This document shows, piece by piece, positions 15,753 through 23,508 of a DNA stretch of 49,226 nt (position 1 is the first letter of the stretch; every line of letters starts with the position of its first letter). Both the position numbers and the translations under genes were made by a program. Below the pieces are notes generated by a model. It saw nothing but the letters and a program-made list of their open reading frames with translations. It was not told where the DNA came from and did not search any database. The DNA is taken from the NCBI RefSeq assembly GCF_002993975.1, contig NZ_POSO01000005.1, positions 1 to 49,226 on the forward strand. Reading direction: 5' to 3'. The DNA comes from Apilactobacillus micheneri (GTDB lineage Bacteria; Bacillota; Bacilli; Lactobacillales; Lactobacillaceae).

Positions 15753-16150
15753 ATTTTTCTAAATTACTTGCTGTAATTTCATTTTTAATAATAATATTTA
15801 CTTGTCTTTTTCCTAGTAATTTAATATATATATAATGATTTAAAAAATTATCTTTTAATAACTGAACTTTTTCTTTTTTGTCCTATTTTTTTGCATTAAT
15901 TGTATATTCAATGAATTTTTTATTTCGCAAATGGGGAAATCTTTTCTATTTTTTCCATTATAGTGCCTTAATAATTATAAACTTAGCAATGAGTTATTTC
16001 ATTTTAAATGTTATTCATTATTCTGTTTTGTACACCTGTATGTTTTTTATATTTTTATACATTATTAATAAGTTAGGAAACAAAATATTTGGATTCAGTT
16101 CATTAGATTTATGTTATAATGCTGTTGATATCAATAAAAGAATACCTTAG
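15743..16150 (+). pseudogene. Multi-TM membrane protein (broken frame)
   Basis: Frame from ATG 15743 gives one membrane helix (LLAVISFLIIIFTCLF) and stops at 15831. The same frame reopens from ~15870 to 16150 with three more helices. Adding one TA unit in the TA repeat (15822-15832) and one T in the T6 run before 15881 makes a continuous ~136-aa four-TM protein. It overlaps and probably partners the preceding gene. Real decay or base-calling errors cannot be told apart here. Confidence 0.45.
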
Positions 16151-16209
16151 TTTTTTTAATTTATTTTTTTATATGTATAAATAATGTATCTTAAGTGTTG
16201 ACTAAAACA

Positions 16210-16256
16210 AAAATATGGATTACTCTTTTTACATAAAGAAGCAATCCATATTTTTA
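16210..16256. terminator. Bidirectional terminator
   Basis: AATATGGATT (16212-16221) and AATCCATATT (16243-16252) with a paired inner part and T-runs on both strands. It ends the + strand membrane genes and the minus-strand mazF. Confidence 0.7.
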
Positions 16257-16281
16257 TTTTATTTGTTCACTTGGTATTTTA

Positions 16282-16629
16282 CTAGTTATTGTAATATATC
16301 AAGTGATTTTTTTTAAGCATATCATCTATTGTAGATTGTGGAACACTTTCTACAATATCATATTCTCTTGCATTTAGATCAAATGACCTTACTTGATTCA
16401 TAAGTATTCTACCATTTGTTTTTAAATTGTTAGGCAAGATTATATCAGTTGGAATGCTTTTTGTATTACTCGTAATTGGTGCTACAGTAACCATTCCTGT
16501 GTAATAATTATGTTTTTGTGTACTTAACACTATACCAGGTCTTGTTCCTTGTTGTTCATGACCCATATTATTTGATGTTGTAATCCAAATAATATCTCCT
16601 TGTTTAACCATTTCTTGAAATTGTTTCAT
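16282..16629 (-). CDS. mazF: MazF/PemK family endoribonuclease toxin
   Basis: A 115-aa toxin with the MazF signature: N-terminal KQGDIIWI, GTRPGIVLS (PGxVLS segment), the TVAPIT strand and a C-terminal QVRSFDL. It cuts mRNA at short motifs when the antitoxin is lost, killing or arresting plasmid-free cells. RBS AAGGAG. Unlike most mazEF pairs the genes do not overlap; 107 bases separate them. Confidence 0.85.
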   Translation of the reverse strand: MKQFQEMVKQGDIIWITTSNNMGHEQQGTRPGIVLSTQKHNYYTGMVTVAPITSNTKSIPTDIILPNNLKTNGRILMNQVRSFDLNAREYDIVESVPQSTIDDMLKKNHLIYYNN

Positions 16630-16736
16630 TATAATTAACTCCTTGCTTTTTATTTGTCGTTTTTAATCTATCGATAAGGATGACGAGAGTAACCTATGAA
16701 AACAGTTTTATATAACAAGGAGATATATTTATTAGA

Positions 16737-17012
16737 TTACCATACTTCTTTACCTACAGGCTCACCAAAGTCACATTCATAATCTTTGGATCTATTTTTT
16801 TGCCAATCTATATAATCAAAATTCTTAAACATATCGTCAATAGTATCATTTGCCTTTGACAAACTTATACTTTTTTTATCATAGTTGATTTTTAATTTTA
16901 AATCTTCATTAATGGGGAAATCTATATTAATCTTTTTGAGAAGATCCTTAGATAACAATATGCCCTGTGAATTTCCCCATTTTTTTAATTTGATATTTTC
17001 TTCAAAAGCCAT
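16737..17012 (-). CDS. mazE: MazE-like antitoxin (AbrB fold)
   Basis: A 91-aa protein with a typical swapped-hairpin start (IKLKKWGNSQGILLSKDLL) that binds its own promoter, and an acidic/aromatic C-terminus that would wrap and block MazF. RBS AAAGGAG. Upstream lies a promoter and an 11-bp inverted repeat, fitting autoregulation. Placed first in the operon, as usual. Confidence 0.85.
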   Translation of the reverse strand: MAFEENIKLKKWGNSQGILLSKDLLKKINIDFPINEDLKLKINYDKKSISLSKANDTIDDMFKNFDYIDWQKNRSKDYECDFGEPVGKEVW

Positions 17013-17082
17013 ATTGATATCACTCCTTTATAATTCCTAAATTCAACATTTGCATTCATCAAGCCTACCATCCTTTCATATA

Positions 17083-17156
17083 GAGAAATAACTTTTTACA
17101 TGAGAGAGAGTTATTTCTCATGTATAAGTATATACTTAGTTTAAACGTATAGTCAA
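17083..17156 (-). promoter_or_regulatory. mazEF promoter and operator-like inverted repeat
   Basis: On the minus strand TTGACT (17151-17156), 18-base spacer, TATACT (17127-17132). Downstream GAGAAATAACT and AGTTATTTCTC form an 11-bp inverted repeat (17083-17120) near the start site, a likely MazE/MazEF operator or leader hairpin. Confidence 0.6.
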
Positions 17157-17198
17157 CCATTTATAATTTTAAATTTCATAAATTGCCTTATGTGCATA

Positions 17199-17235
17199 AA
17201 AACCACCTTAATCAATTGATAAGGTGGTTTATTTT
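17199..17235. terminator. Intrinsic terminator
   Basis: AACCACCTTA and TAAGGTGGTT around a 9-base loop, T-rich on both sides. It ends the minus-strand gene whose stop is at 17236. Confidence 0.75.
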
Positions 17236-17607
17236 TTAATTATTTAAATATCTTTTTAATTCTTTATATGCAGCTTCAGCACTAATTGCATCGCCTGATT
17301 TAAATTCTGTTTTTTCGCCAGTAGTTTCTACTAAGAATTTACTACTTAGTAGTCCGTCATTAAATTCGCTTAAATATGTGTGACCGTTTAAATATGCATT
17401 TTTCCCTTTAGAAAAAGGACTTAAAACTAAAAATTGCTTATTAGTCAAAATGTAAATATAACCAATGTCAAACTTATCTGAATATATTATTTCTTCTTTC
17501 GGATCTATAAATTTTGTTACATTTCTTAAATTACCTTGAATATCTGTTTTGTTTATTTTTAAGCCCACATTTTTTAATTTATTTAAAATTATTTCTTCGT
17601 TTTCCAT
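17236..17607 (-). CDS. Hypothetical protein, possible PH-like fold
   Basis: A 123-aa soluble protein. Alternating beta patterns (EIIYSDKFDIGYIYILTNKQ, then LVLSPFSKGK) recall small PH-like domains in Firmicute accessory genes, but I cannot name a family. RBS AAGGAG. Monocistronic with its own terminator. Function unknown; it sits among maintenance and cargo genes. Confidence 0.55.
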   Translation of the reverse strand: MENEEIILNKLKNVGLKINKTDIQGNLRNVTKFIDPKEEIIYSDKFDIGYIYILTNKQFLVLSPFSKGKNAYLNGHTYLSEFNDGLLSSKFLVETTGEKTEFKSGDAISAEAAYKELKRYLNN

Positions 17608-17686
17608 TTTAAATCTCCTTTAACAGTATTGATTTAATAATATCATATTGTATTTTTATAATAAGTTCTTTATATGTTGTTGAATA

Positions 17687-17812
17687 TTAATCAACATATT
17701 TAAAGTGTCCCCATGAAGTCTTAGCAACTAGATTACCTGAGCTGTCTTCAATTCTAATCATATCTGCCAATGATCCATCAGGGAAGGGTGTGTAATTGCT
17801 GATTATAATAAA
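17687..17812 (-). pseudogene. Remnant C-terminal gene fragment
   Basis: An open minus-strand stretch of ~40 codons (NYTPFPDGSLADMIRIEDSS ... SWGHFKYVD) with no start codon or ribosome binding site. Composition is protein-like, so it looks like the tail of a gene lost by deletion. A hairpin (ATCTG/CAGAT with TTTTTA) just upstream belongs to the DUF4352-like gene. Confidence 0.4.
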
Positions 17813-17843
17813 AAATCTGCCTTATGTTTAAAGACAGATTTTT
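17812..17843 (-). terminator. Terminator of the DUF4352-like operon
   Basis: AAATCTG and CAGATTT pair around a T-poor loop, with runs of A/T on both sides; on the minus strand the stem ends in TTTTTTA. Confidence 0.6.
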
Positions 17844-17846
17844 ATA

Positions 17847-18422
17847 TTAATTTAAATCAACATCAACTGTTTTATTATCAAAATAATTAGGTTGATATTG
17901 CAATTTAAGTTTAGCGCTTGGGTTGGCTTGACCAATTAGATAACCAGTCACAGAAGCACCCTTTGCTAAAGTACCACTGTTTAAATCATTATTATCATAA
18001 TTGTCATTACCAGTTGATTCATCTAAGTCGGTAGCATTACCATTTGCACTTAGTTTAAAGTCATATGGATTGTAATCTTGTTTATCATCAGTATCATTCT
18101 TAATTGTTACTTTAGATACAACATATTTGTTACCACTTTTTGGAGTTTCAAATTCGCTACCATTATCATATGTAACGTCATCAACTTTAATCTTGTAGCC
18201 TTTATAATCGATGGTTTGTCCAACTTTATATTGTTTATTTAATGCAGATGTAGAATCGCTTGTTTTTTTAGCAGTACCTTTAGTAGTTTTTACATCTTTA
18301 GATGAACTATCATTATCAGAACTACTAACGCCAATCATACTAAACAATACAAATAAAACTACAACTATTATTACCCAAATCCACCATACTTTATACCATG
18401 GCTTTACATTCTTATTTTGCAT
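17847..18422 (-). CDS. Membrane-anchored DUF4352-like protein
   Basis: The product is 191 aa from ATG 18422 (RBS GGGAG). One membrane helix (WWIWVIIVVVLFVLFSMIGV) is followed by a Ser/Lys/Thr-rich linker and an extracytoplasmic beta domain (VGQTIDYKGYKIKVDDVTYD ... KYVVSKVTIKNDTDDKQDY) typical of DUF4352/telomeric-repeat-like immunoglobulin folds. Such proteins in prophage lysogeny regions are often exported and linked to superinfection exclusion (family context; role here inferred). It overlaps the upstream gene by 11 bases. Confidence 0.75.
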   Translation of the reverse strand: MQNKNVKPWYKVWWIWVIIVVVLFVLFSMIGVSSSDNDSSSKDVKTTKGTAKKTSDSTSALNKQYKVGQTIDYKGYKIKVDDVTYDNGSEFETPKSGNKYVVSKVTIKNDTDDKQDYNPYDFKLSANGNATDLDESTGNDNYDNNDLNSGTLAKGASVTGYLIGQANPSAKLKLQYQPNYFDNKTVDVDLN

Positions 18423-18762
18423 TATTTGCTCCCTTAGATGGTTTTTGTAGAAATTCAAATACAACAGCAATGATTAATAAAACAATTGATGGGAAAGCAA
18501 AAATCATTGATAAACCAGATAATAGGCTTCCGATAATTCCTAATACAGCACCAACAACAGAAATATTTAATTGCTTTGCATAGTAAAATGACAAAATGTT
18601 TAATAGCACACCAATCCATGTAACTATATAAAAGAATGCAGCACTACTTGCGTTACCATCACTGGAAGCAGCTTGTATAATCACTACAAACCAAGAAATA
18701 AATAGCATTACAGCATTAAAAATATTGAAAATCGCAGTCCAAGTATTCATTTTAGACTTCAT
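18412..18762 (-). CDS. Four-TM small membrane protein
   Basis: A 116-aa protein with about four membrane helices (AVMLFISWFVVIIQA; FYIVTWIGVLLNILSFYYA; VVGAVLGIIGSLLSGLSMIF; SIVLLIIAVVFEFL), like the DUF4064 type. ATG 18762 lies 11 bases after GGAGG. It is co-transcribed with the DUF4352-like gene; the pair often occurs next to repressor genes in Lactobacillales prophages and may form a superinfection-exclusion unit. Confidence 0.65.
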   Translation of the reverse strand: MKSKMNTWTAIFNIFNAVMLFISWFVVIIQAASSDGNASSAAFFYIVTWIGVLLNILSFYYAKQLNISVVGAVLGIIGSLLSGLSMIFAFPSIVLLIIAVVFEFLQKPSKGANNAK

Positions 18763-18919
18763 AATAAAAAATTCCTCCAAATATATGTAATTTAACCATA
18801 ATATTTTACCATAGCATTATTTTATTGAAAAATAATCAAATAATTATATGCATTATAAGAACAATACATAAGTCAAGTAATTAACTCAAAATGTCTTCCG
18901 TATTTGTAAAATCAGACTG

Positions 18920-18943
18920 CTATTATTTAGCAGTCCTTTTGTA
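18920..18943 (-). terminator. Hairpin at the end of the immA gene
   Basis: GACTGCTA/TAGCAGTC, partly inside the coding end, followed on the minus strand by a T-rich stretch (TGATTTTAC). A weak terminator. Confidence 0.45.
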
Positions 18944-19343
18944 TATATTTGGATGTGATTTGTTTTGTTTCGTTAATTAATGAATTTGGAATTTTTAGTT
19001 GATCCATTAATGGTGAAATATTATCCATTGTATATTCGCACTTTTTTAAATATATAGGTATTAATATATTTAAAGCTCTAAAATTTGCATTGTATTCAAA
19101 TGATAATTTGTAGTTACAACTATTTGATCTATAAAGTTGAATGTCATCTTCGTTTATTATGTGTGCTATTTCATGCGATAGTGCAAATGGAATTTGTGAC
19201 TTATTCCAATTTAGATTTAGAACTATTAACTTTTTATTATTTAATACTAGACAAGGAGTATTCATATTTGCATGTACTGTTTCTATACCAATTCCATGAT
19301 CAAATGCATAGTTTAATAAATCTTTTAAAATATCGTTGTACAT
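18927..19343 (-). CDS. immA: ImmA/IrrE-type metallopeptidase
   Basis: A 138-aa protein with the zinc-binding HEIAH motif (residues 57-61) and a conserved Glu-rich helix after it. ImmA proteases cut the phage repressor on induction (established for ICEBs1 ImmA/ImmR). It follows the repressor by 3 bases. A hairpin overlapping the stop codon (GACTGCTA/TAGCAGTC) probably terminates the lysogenic transcript. Confidence 0.85.
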   Translation of the reverse strand: MYNDILKDLLNYAFDHGIGIETVHANMNTPCLVLNNKKLIVLNLNWNKSQIPFALSHEIAHIINEDDIQLYRSNSCNYKLSFEYNANFRALNILIPIYLKKCEYTMDNISPLMDQLKIPNSLINETKQITSKYIQKDC

Positions 19344-19346
19344 AAA

Positions 19347-19673
19347 TTACTTCCTTAACAATCTTTTTAATAGTTCCTTATCTTCTTCAGTTAATTCTTT
19401 TCCTTGAAATGTCATATAATCGCCATCATCAATCATTTGAGCTATATCTTTTTGCGATTCATGTTCTTCTTTGCCATCAGTAATATATCCGATACTTACA
19501 TTGAACAAATCAGATAGTTGTTGTAAAGCTCCCATTCTAGGCGTTTTTACTCCATTTTCCCAATTTGAAATTGTTTGTCTTGAAACATCTAATTTTTCTC
19601 CAAGTTGAGGTTGTGACCAGCCCATCTTTTTTCTTAATTTATTTATTTGATTACCTATAATGTTTTCATTCAT
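19347..19673 (-). CDS. CI-like phage repressor (HTH_3)
   Basis: A 108-aa protein with N-terminal XRE/HTH_3 domain (NKLRKKMGWSQPQLGEKLDV, then SRQTISNWENG) and a short acidic C-terminal region without a peptidase fold. Such short repressors are inactivated by a separate ImmA protease, which is the next gene. It binds the operators in the divergent promoter region to hold the prophage silent. Confidence 0.9.
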   Translation of the reverse strand: MNENIIGNQINKLRKKMGWSQPQLGEKLDVSRQTISNWENGVKTPRMGALQQLSDLFNVSIGYITDGKEEHESQKDIAQMIDDGDYMTFQGKELTEEDKELLKRLLRK

Positions 19674-19714
19674 TTTATTTTTTCTTCCTTAATATGTATT
19701 TGTTTTATGACTAA

Positions 19715-19742
19715 AGTATATCACTAAGTTTACTTTTTTCAA
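19715..19742 (-). promoter_or_regulatory. Repressor (lysogenic) promoter
   Basis: On the minus strand TTGAAA (19737-19742), 16-base spacer, TATACT (19715-19720). It overlaps the operator-like repeats. Confidence 0.7.
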
Positions 19743-19795
19743 TAAAAAGTTGAAAAAGTTTACATTAAGTTGTTGACGTAAACCTAAAGTTGTCA
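19728..19795. promoter_or_regulatory. Operator-like repeats of the genetic switch
   Basis: AAGTTTAC occurs twice and its inverse GTAAAC once (near 19726, 19757 and 19777), plus ACTTTTT/AAAAAGT. The repeats cover both divergent promoters, as expected for CI/Cro operators. Confidence 0.6.
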
Positions 19796-19801
19796 TATAC
19801 T
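19773..19801 (+). promoter_or_regulatory. Early lytic promoter
   Basis: TTGACG (19773-19778), 17-base spacer, TATACT (19796-19801), driving the Cro-like gene, the antirepressor and the early operon. Confidence 0.75.
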
Positions 19802-19829
19802 AATAATTGTTGAAAGGAGGAAACATATT

Positions 19830-20102
19830 ATGAAAAGTATTTCTGACAATAAATTAAGAATATCTTTAAAAGCTGCAAGGGTTAATGCAAATATGACTCA
19901 ATCGGAAGCAGCAAAGAAATTGACTGATATAACTGAAGTATATATAACGAAAGATAGGATAAGGTATTTCGAAAAATCTCCACAAAATGTTCCAGATGTG
20001 TTTGGAAAAGAATTGGCAAAAATGTATAAAATACCAAGAGATTGTATTTTTTTTGGAACCTTGTCAACTAAAAGTTGTCATAGATTTAGAAAGAGGGATT
20101 AA
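19830..20102 (+). CDS. Cro-like HTH regulator
   Basis: A 90-aa protein behind AAAGGAGG. HTH pattern KAARVNANMTQSEAAKKL with an inserted loop, then ITKDRIRYFEKSPQNVPDVF. It is first gene of the lytic transcript and divergent from the repressor, so it should act as Cro. The next gene starts 1 base after its stop. Confidence 0.75.
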   Translation: MKSISDNKLRISLKAARVNANMTQSEAAKKLTDITEVYITKDRIRYFEKSPQNVPDVFGKELAKMYKIPRDCIFFGTLSTKSCHRFRKRD

Positions 20103-20103
20103 T

Positions 20104-20880
20104 ATGTTAAGAAAAAATAACATTACAAATATCAATATTGAAAAGGAAGCAATTAACAGTCGTGAAGTTGCAAAACAAACAAACGAAACACATTCACATG
20201 TTATGAGAAAAATTGATAGTTTGGTTGGGTATATAAAGCCCGAACCAAAATTGGTTTCGGCTGATTACTTCATTAAATCAACATATAAAGATAAGAATAA
20301 TCAATCTAGATCATGTTATTTATTAACTCGCTTAGGTTGTGAAATGTATGTAAATAAATTGAGCGGCAGAAAGGGAACATTGTTTACTGCTTTCTATGTT
20401 CAAAAGTTCCACGAAATGGACGAACAACTTAAACTTCAAAATCAAGATAGTTACATGATTGATGACCCCGTTAAACGAGCTGAAAAATGGATTCAAGAAC
20501 AAAATGAACGCAAACAACTTGAAGCTGATAACAAAAAGTTAAAACCTAAAGCAACATATTATGACCATCAGTTAAGTATGGAAAATGGTATTAAAACATC
20601 AGTGATTGCACAGAATTATGTAATGTCTGCTGTTAAGTTTAACCGTTTACTTCATAACTTAGGAATCCAATACAAAGTGGGTAAGAACTGGTTGCTATAT
20701 AAGAAGTACCAAGATAAAGGCTACATTGTTCAACGTGAATTTAACTACGCTGAAGATAAGATTGCTACCACAATGTTATGGACTCCTAAAGGTAAGAAGT
20801 TCTTATATGACATGTTAAAAGAAAATGGAATCGTTCCTGAAAATGAAGTAAATGTTACTTTACCAGGTAAATTAGACTAG
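20104..20880 (+). CDS. Rha/ANT-type antirepressor
   Basis: The product is 258 aa. N-terminal Rha domain (INSREVAKQTNETHSHVMRK and YLLTRLGCEMYVNKL, residues ~15-110), a coiled-coil linker (~125-150) and a C-terminal ANT domain (KATYYDHQL ... VGKNWLLYKKYQ, ~150-250). Such proteins counter the repressor or tune early gene expression. ATG 20104 chosen because AGAGGG precedes it and the upstream part of the frame lies inside the Cro gene. Confidence 0.85.
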   Translation: MLRKNNITNINIEKEAINSREVAKQTNETHSHVMRKIDSLVGYIKPEPKLVSADYFIKSTYKDKNNQSRSCYLLTRLGCEMYVNKLSGRKGTLFTAFYVQKFHEMDEQLKLQNQDSYMIDDPVKRAEKWIQEQNERKQLEADNKKLKPKATYYDHQLSMENGIKTSVIAQNYVMSAVKFNRLLHNLGIQYKVGKNWLLYKKYQDKGYIVQREFNYAEDKIATTMLWTPKGKKFLYDMLKENGIVPENEVNVTLPGKLD

Positions 20881-20892
20881 GAGGTTTATGTA

Positions 20893-20946
20893 ATGAAAAA
20901 AGGAAAAATTATTATAAATGTGTCAGTTGATGATGAGAAAAAATAA
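20893..20946 (+). CDS. Very short ORF, possibly a frameshifted small protein
   Basis: ATG behind GGAGG gives only 17 residues (MKKGKIIINVSVDDEKK). One extra A in the A6 run 20938-20943 would extend it with KIKEISKNMKSLLASYEL and beyond, a plausible helical continuation, but this would run antiparallel through the next minus-strand gene. Low confidence either way. Confidence 0.3.
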   Translation: MKKGKIIINVSVDDEKK

Positions 20947-20980
20947 AAGAGATTTCTAAAAATATGAAATCTCTTCTGGC
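20945..20980 (-). terminator. Terminator of small minus-strand gene
   Basis: A perfect 10-bp stem AAGAGATTTC/GAAATCTCTT; on the minus strand it is followed by TTTATTTTTT. Confidence 0.7.
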
Positions 20981-21009
20981 CTCTTATGAATTAGTAATTA
21001 ATTGTACGG

Positions 21010-21174
21010 TTATTTATCCTCATGAACAGCAGAATAAAAGCTTTTATAGACATTTATAGTACCTTTTAAATCTAAATCAGTATGTGGATGCTTATTATTC
21101 ATTTGTGAGTTCATATGGTTTAGATATTGACCAGTTAATTCCACAGCCAATTCTTTATCGGATTTTTCTGGCAT
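21010..21174 (-). CDS. Small hypothetical protein (54 aa)
   Basis: Fifty-four residues (MPEKSDKELAVELTGQYLNH ...), helical, with RBS AAAGGTGG 9 bases upstream and its own terminator. It is a single minus-strand gene inside the + strand early operon, so it is probably expressed in lysogeny. It resembles small helical proteins seen at this place in Lactobacillales prophages. Function unknown. Confidence 0.65.
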   Translation of the reverse strand: MPEKSDKELAVELTGQYLNHMNSQMNNKHPHTDLDLKGTINVYKSFYSAVHEDK

Positions 21175-21263
21175 AAATTTACACCACCTTTCATCAGGGA
21201 CTAGGCAAATGAGCCAGTAAGTAAATTATAACAAAAATTATGTATTCATAAGGAAGTGACGAT

Positions 21264-21431
21264 ATGTGTAGAAATAAAAATAATAACCGCATTTCAAATG
21301 TCGATGGGGCAAAAGAAATTACGGTTATCAGAGTTGTATCAATATTTGGCGAAGGAACACCAGATGATCCAGTACATTATGTTTATCAATATTTTGATAA
21401 ACAAGGTAAATTGCTGGCTACTTCTTCTTAA
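21264..21431 (+). CDS. Small conserved-type phage protein (55 aa)
   Basis: A 55-aa protein behind AAGGAAG. The segment VVSIFGEGTPDDPVHYVYQY followed by FDKQGKLLA is a pattern I associate with short early-region proteins of many Firmicute phages (GxGTxDDPxRxVxQYW...DGxLLA). Role unknown. Its end overlaps the convergent DUF4145-like gene by 14 bases. Confidence 0.65.
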   Translation: MCRNKNNNRISNVDGAKEITVIRVVSIFGEGTPDDPVHYVYQYFDKQGKLLATSS

Positions 21432-22125
21432 ATTTATTAGCTAATTCTTGAATGCTTGTTTTTCTGGAATCTACATCATGCTTACGAATGTATGTTTCAT
21501 CAATTATATCTTCAACAACTTGTAATAACAATTTAGCCTCTTCAGTACTAACATCATTAGGGATTTTATTTGAATCCAAATTAAAATGTGCACCAATGTT
21601 TCCAACTTGTCTTATGGCATTTAATTCATTAGTTATATTAATTGCTTCATTTTTTGATTCTAATTTCTGAATTTTATTGAATAAAGTTCCCTTTGATAAT
21701 CCATAAAAATCTAGAAGAATTTCTTCGATAATTCTTCTAGATAATGTTGCTGAGGATTTAGGACTTAATTCTAATATACTATAGGCTTCTTCATAATCGT
21801 TTCTAATATATGGATTAACGAATTCTGGATAATTTTTACGACCATCATTTTTAGGATAGATGTTAAATTTGTTATTTTCGCCAAAATCCGTTCCAATCCC
21901 AATCATTTCAAAACTAGTTCTTTTACAAGACGGGCATTTATACATTATGAAATTTATTGAATTTGTTTCATTCTTAAAAGTACCTACTTTATACCCCAAT
22001 GGGAAGGGCCCTTGAAAACTTTTAGTCATTCCATTAGAAAAAGCAATATGTGTAACTGAAAAAGTATCATTTATTAATGGGAAACTTTTTTTACAAAAAG
22101 GGCAATCGAATGATTCGTTATTCAT
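21418..22125 (-). CDS. DUF4145-like zinc-ribbon protein
   Basis: The product is 235 aa. N-terminal CPFC and a later CPSC form a zinc ribbon (residues ~8-80). The C-terminal ~110 residues are DUF4145-like (EEAYSILELSPKSSATLSRR followed by IIEEILLDFYGLSKG, then QVGNIGAHF). DUF4145 occurs in restriction and defence contexts (established for some members). The gene is on the minus strand within the early operon, like an inserted moron. ATG 22125 is preferred; a GTG at 22140 overlaps the ribosome binding site. Confidence 0.7.
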   Translation of the reverse strand: MNNESFDCPFCKKSFPLINDTFSVTHIAFSNGMTKSFQGPFPLGYKVGTFKNETNSINFIMYKCPSCKRTSFEMIGIGTDFGENNKFNIYPKNDGRKNYPEFVNPYIRNDYEEAYSILELSPKSSATLSRRIIEEILLDFYGLSKGTLFNKIQKLESKNEAINITNELNAIRQVGNIGAHFNLDSNKIPNDVSTEEAKLLLQVVEDIIDETYIRKHDVDSRKTSIQELANKFKKK

Positions 22126-22175
22126 AAAATTATTCACCACCTTTCATAACAATTATAACAAAGGAGATTTTAACC

Positions 22176-22457
22176 ATGCCAACAACATACACAATCGGTA
22201 TTAGACGACCTCTCAAGGATTTATCTGATGATTTACTAGAAACAAAAAATAAATTAATTGAAACACAATCTAAACAACATGAAACACAAGCTAAGTTAGA
22301 TTTAGCTTTAGGACTACTAGAAAAGCAAGCTAAACAACACTTAGAGTTGCTTAATTATTCCAAAGATTTGTATCAAGACAATGAATTTCTGAAATACCAA
22401 CTAGAAGCGGCAGATTTAACAATCGCTAAATTATATAAAGAAGGGAAGAGAGTTTAA
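22176..22457 (+). CDS. Coiled-coil early protein
   Basis: A 93-aa protein behind AAAGGAG. Almost all of it is a heptad coiled coil (KDLSDDLLETKNKLIETQSK ...). Its TAA overlaps the next ATG. Function unknown. Confidence 0.7.
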   Translation: MPTTYTIGIRRPLKDLSDDLLETKNKLIETQSKQHETQAKLDLALGLLEKQAKQHLELLNYSKDLYQDNEFLKYQLEAADLTIAKLYKEGKRV

Positions 22458-22612
22458 TGTTCAATTTTATTCACAGATTATTTCATGCAAAAGAAAAAGC
22501 CGTTGATACTCGCAATATCAACGACCGAAATAAACTCATAGCAAGTTATTTGATTAGATTCAATTCTAATCGATTTGGCAAATTAATTCAAGCCAGAAAG
22601 TGGGGCAAATAA
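22457..22612 (+). CDS. Small basic protein (51 aa)
   Basis: Fifty-one residues, basic (MFNFIHRLFHAKEKAVDTRN ...), start coupled to the upstream gene (TAATG). The next gene starts 1 base after its stop. Unknown; the composition suits a nucleic-acid or membrane-surface binder. Confidence 0.6.
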   Translation: MFNFIHRLFHAKEKAVDTRNINDRNKLIASYLIRFNSNRFGKLIQARKWGK

Positions 22613-22613
22613 T

Positions 22614-22787
22614 ATGAATGACACAATCAGCGCAGCAGAAGAAGCATTAGATAGCTTTTTATATGCATGTACACATCACGAAGAAGAATTTGCACAAGAC
22701 ATGTTGCTAGATGTTATCAAGTATTGCTCCAAGAGTGATATTCAAGACGCAACAGACGATTACTACGCAGAATTTAGAGGAGAATAA
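22614..22787 (+). CDS. Small acidic protein (57 aa)
   Basis: Fifty-seven acidic residues (ISAAEEALDSFLYACTHHEE ...). It lies 4 bases before recT, whose ribosome binding site GAGGAG is its last codons. No family recognised; it may be an accessory of the recombination genes. Confidence 0.6.
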   Translation: MNDTISAAEEALDSFLYACTHHEEEFAQDMLLDVIKYCSKSDIQDATDDYYAEFRGE

Positions 22788-22791
22788 AATT

Positions 22792-23508
22792 ATGACTGAA
22801 ATTACACAATATGTATCAAACAAAGTAGAAGATTTACAAAAGAATCAAGGACTAGCTTTACCAAAAGGCTATTCAGTAGGTAATGCCCTACAAACTGCAT
22901 GGTTGGAAATTACTGACGATTCACACGGGCAACCACTATCACAAATTTGTAGCCCACAATCAATTAGTAAAGCTCTTACCAATATGGTTATTCAAGGATT
23001 GAGTTCAGCTAAAAATCAATGCTATTTCATTCCTTATGGTCAACAACTAACAATGCAACGTTCATATTTTGGAACTACTAGCGTTGTCAAAAGATTAAGC
23101 AATGTTAAGGACATTAAAGCACAAGTAGTGTTTAAAGGCGATGGTTTTGAAATTGGTTCAGACGAAGAATTTAACGAAGTAGTTACTAAATTTGAACCTA
23201 AATTTGAAAATCGTGATAACGAAATTGTGGGTGCATTCGCAGTTGTCATTAAGAATGATGGCACTAAAGACTACACCATCATGACTAAAAAAGAAATTGA
23301 AACTAGTTGGGGACAAGCTAGATCTAAACGTTCAGGAGCAAGAGCTAATTTCAAACAAGAAATGGCAAAAAGAACCGTGCTAAATTTTATATTAATTCAG
23401 CTAATGATAATGAAATGTTACTTCAATCAATTAATGATACTACTGCTGATGAATATGAAAATGATGACCCAAAAGATGTTACTCCAAAGGAAACACTTAG
23501 TGACTTAA
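22792..23508 (+). CDS. recT: RecT-family annealing protein (frameshifted at ~23370)
   Basis: Single-strand annealing protein. The RecT pattern is clear in residues 1-195: SVGNALQTAW, SPQSISKALTNMVIQGL, CYFIPYGQQLTMQRSYFGT and RSKRSGARANF, then EMAKRT. After that the frame changes into an unlikely Met/Leu-rich tail. The true continuation is in the -1 frame (next entry). Either one missing A in A5 23367-23371, or loss of one unit of a 10-bp tandem repeat (CCGTGCTAAA, giving TVLNRAKFYI across the join), explains it. The restored protein is ~340 aa. Confidence 0.85.
   Translation: MTEITQYVSNKVEDLQKNQGLALPKGYSVGNALQTAWLEITDDSHGQPLSQICSPQSISKALTNMVIQGLSSAKNQCYFIPYGQQLTMQRSYFGTTSVVKRLSNVKDIKAQVVFKGDGFEIGSDEEFNEVVTKFEPKFENRDNEIVGAFAVVIKNDGTKDYTIMTKKEIETSWGQARSKRSGARANFKQEMAKRTVLNFILIQLMIMKCYFNQLMILLLMNMKMMTQKMLLQRKHLVT

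Noticed and set aside
21256-21444. 62-codon + strand frame over the small 55-aa gene
   Set aside because: The other frame (21264-21431) has the ribosome binding site at proper distance and a recognisable phage protein pattern.
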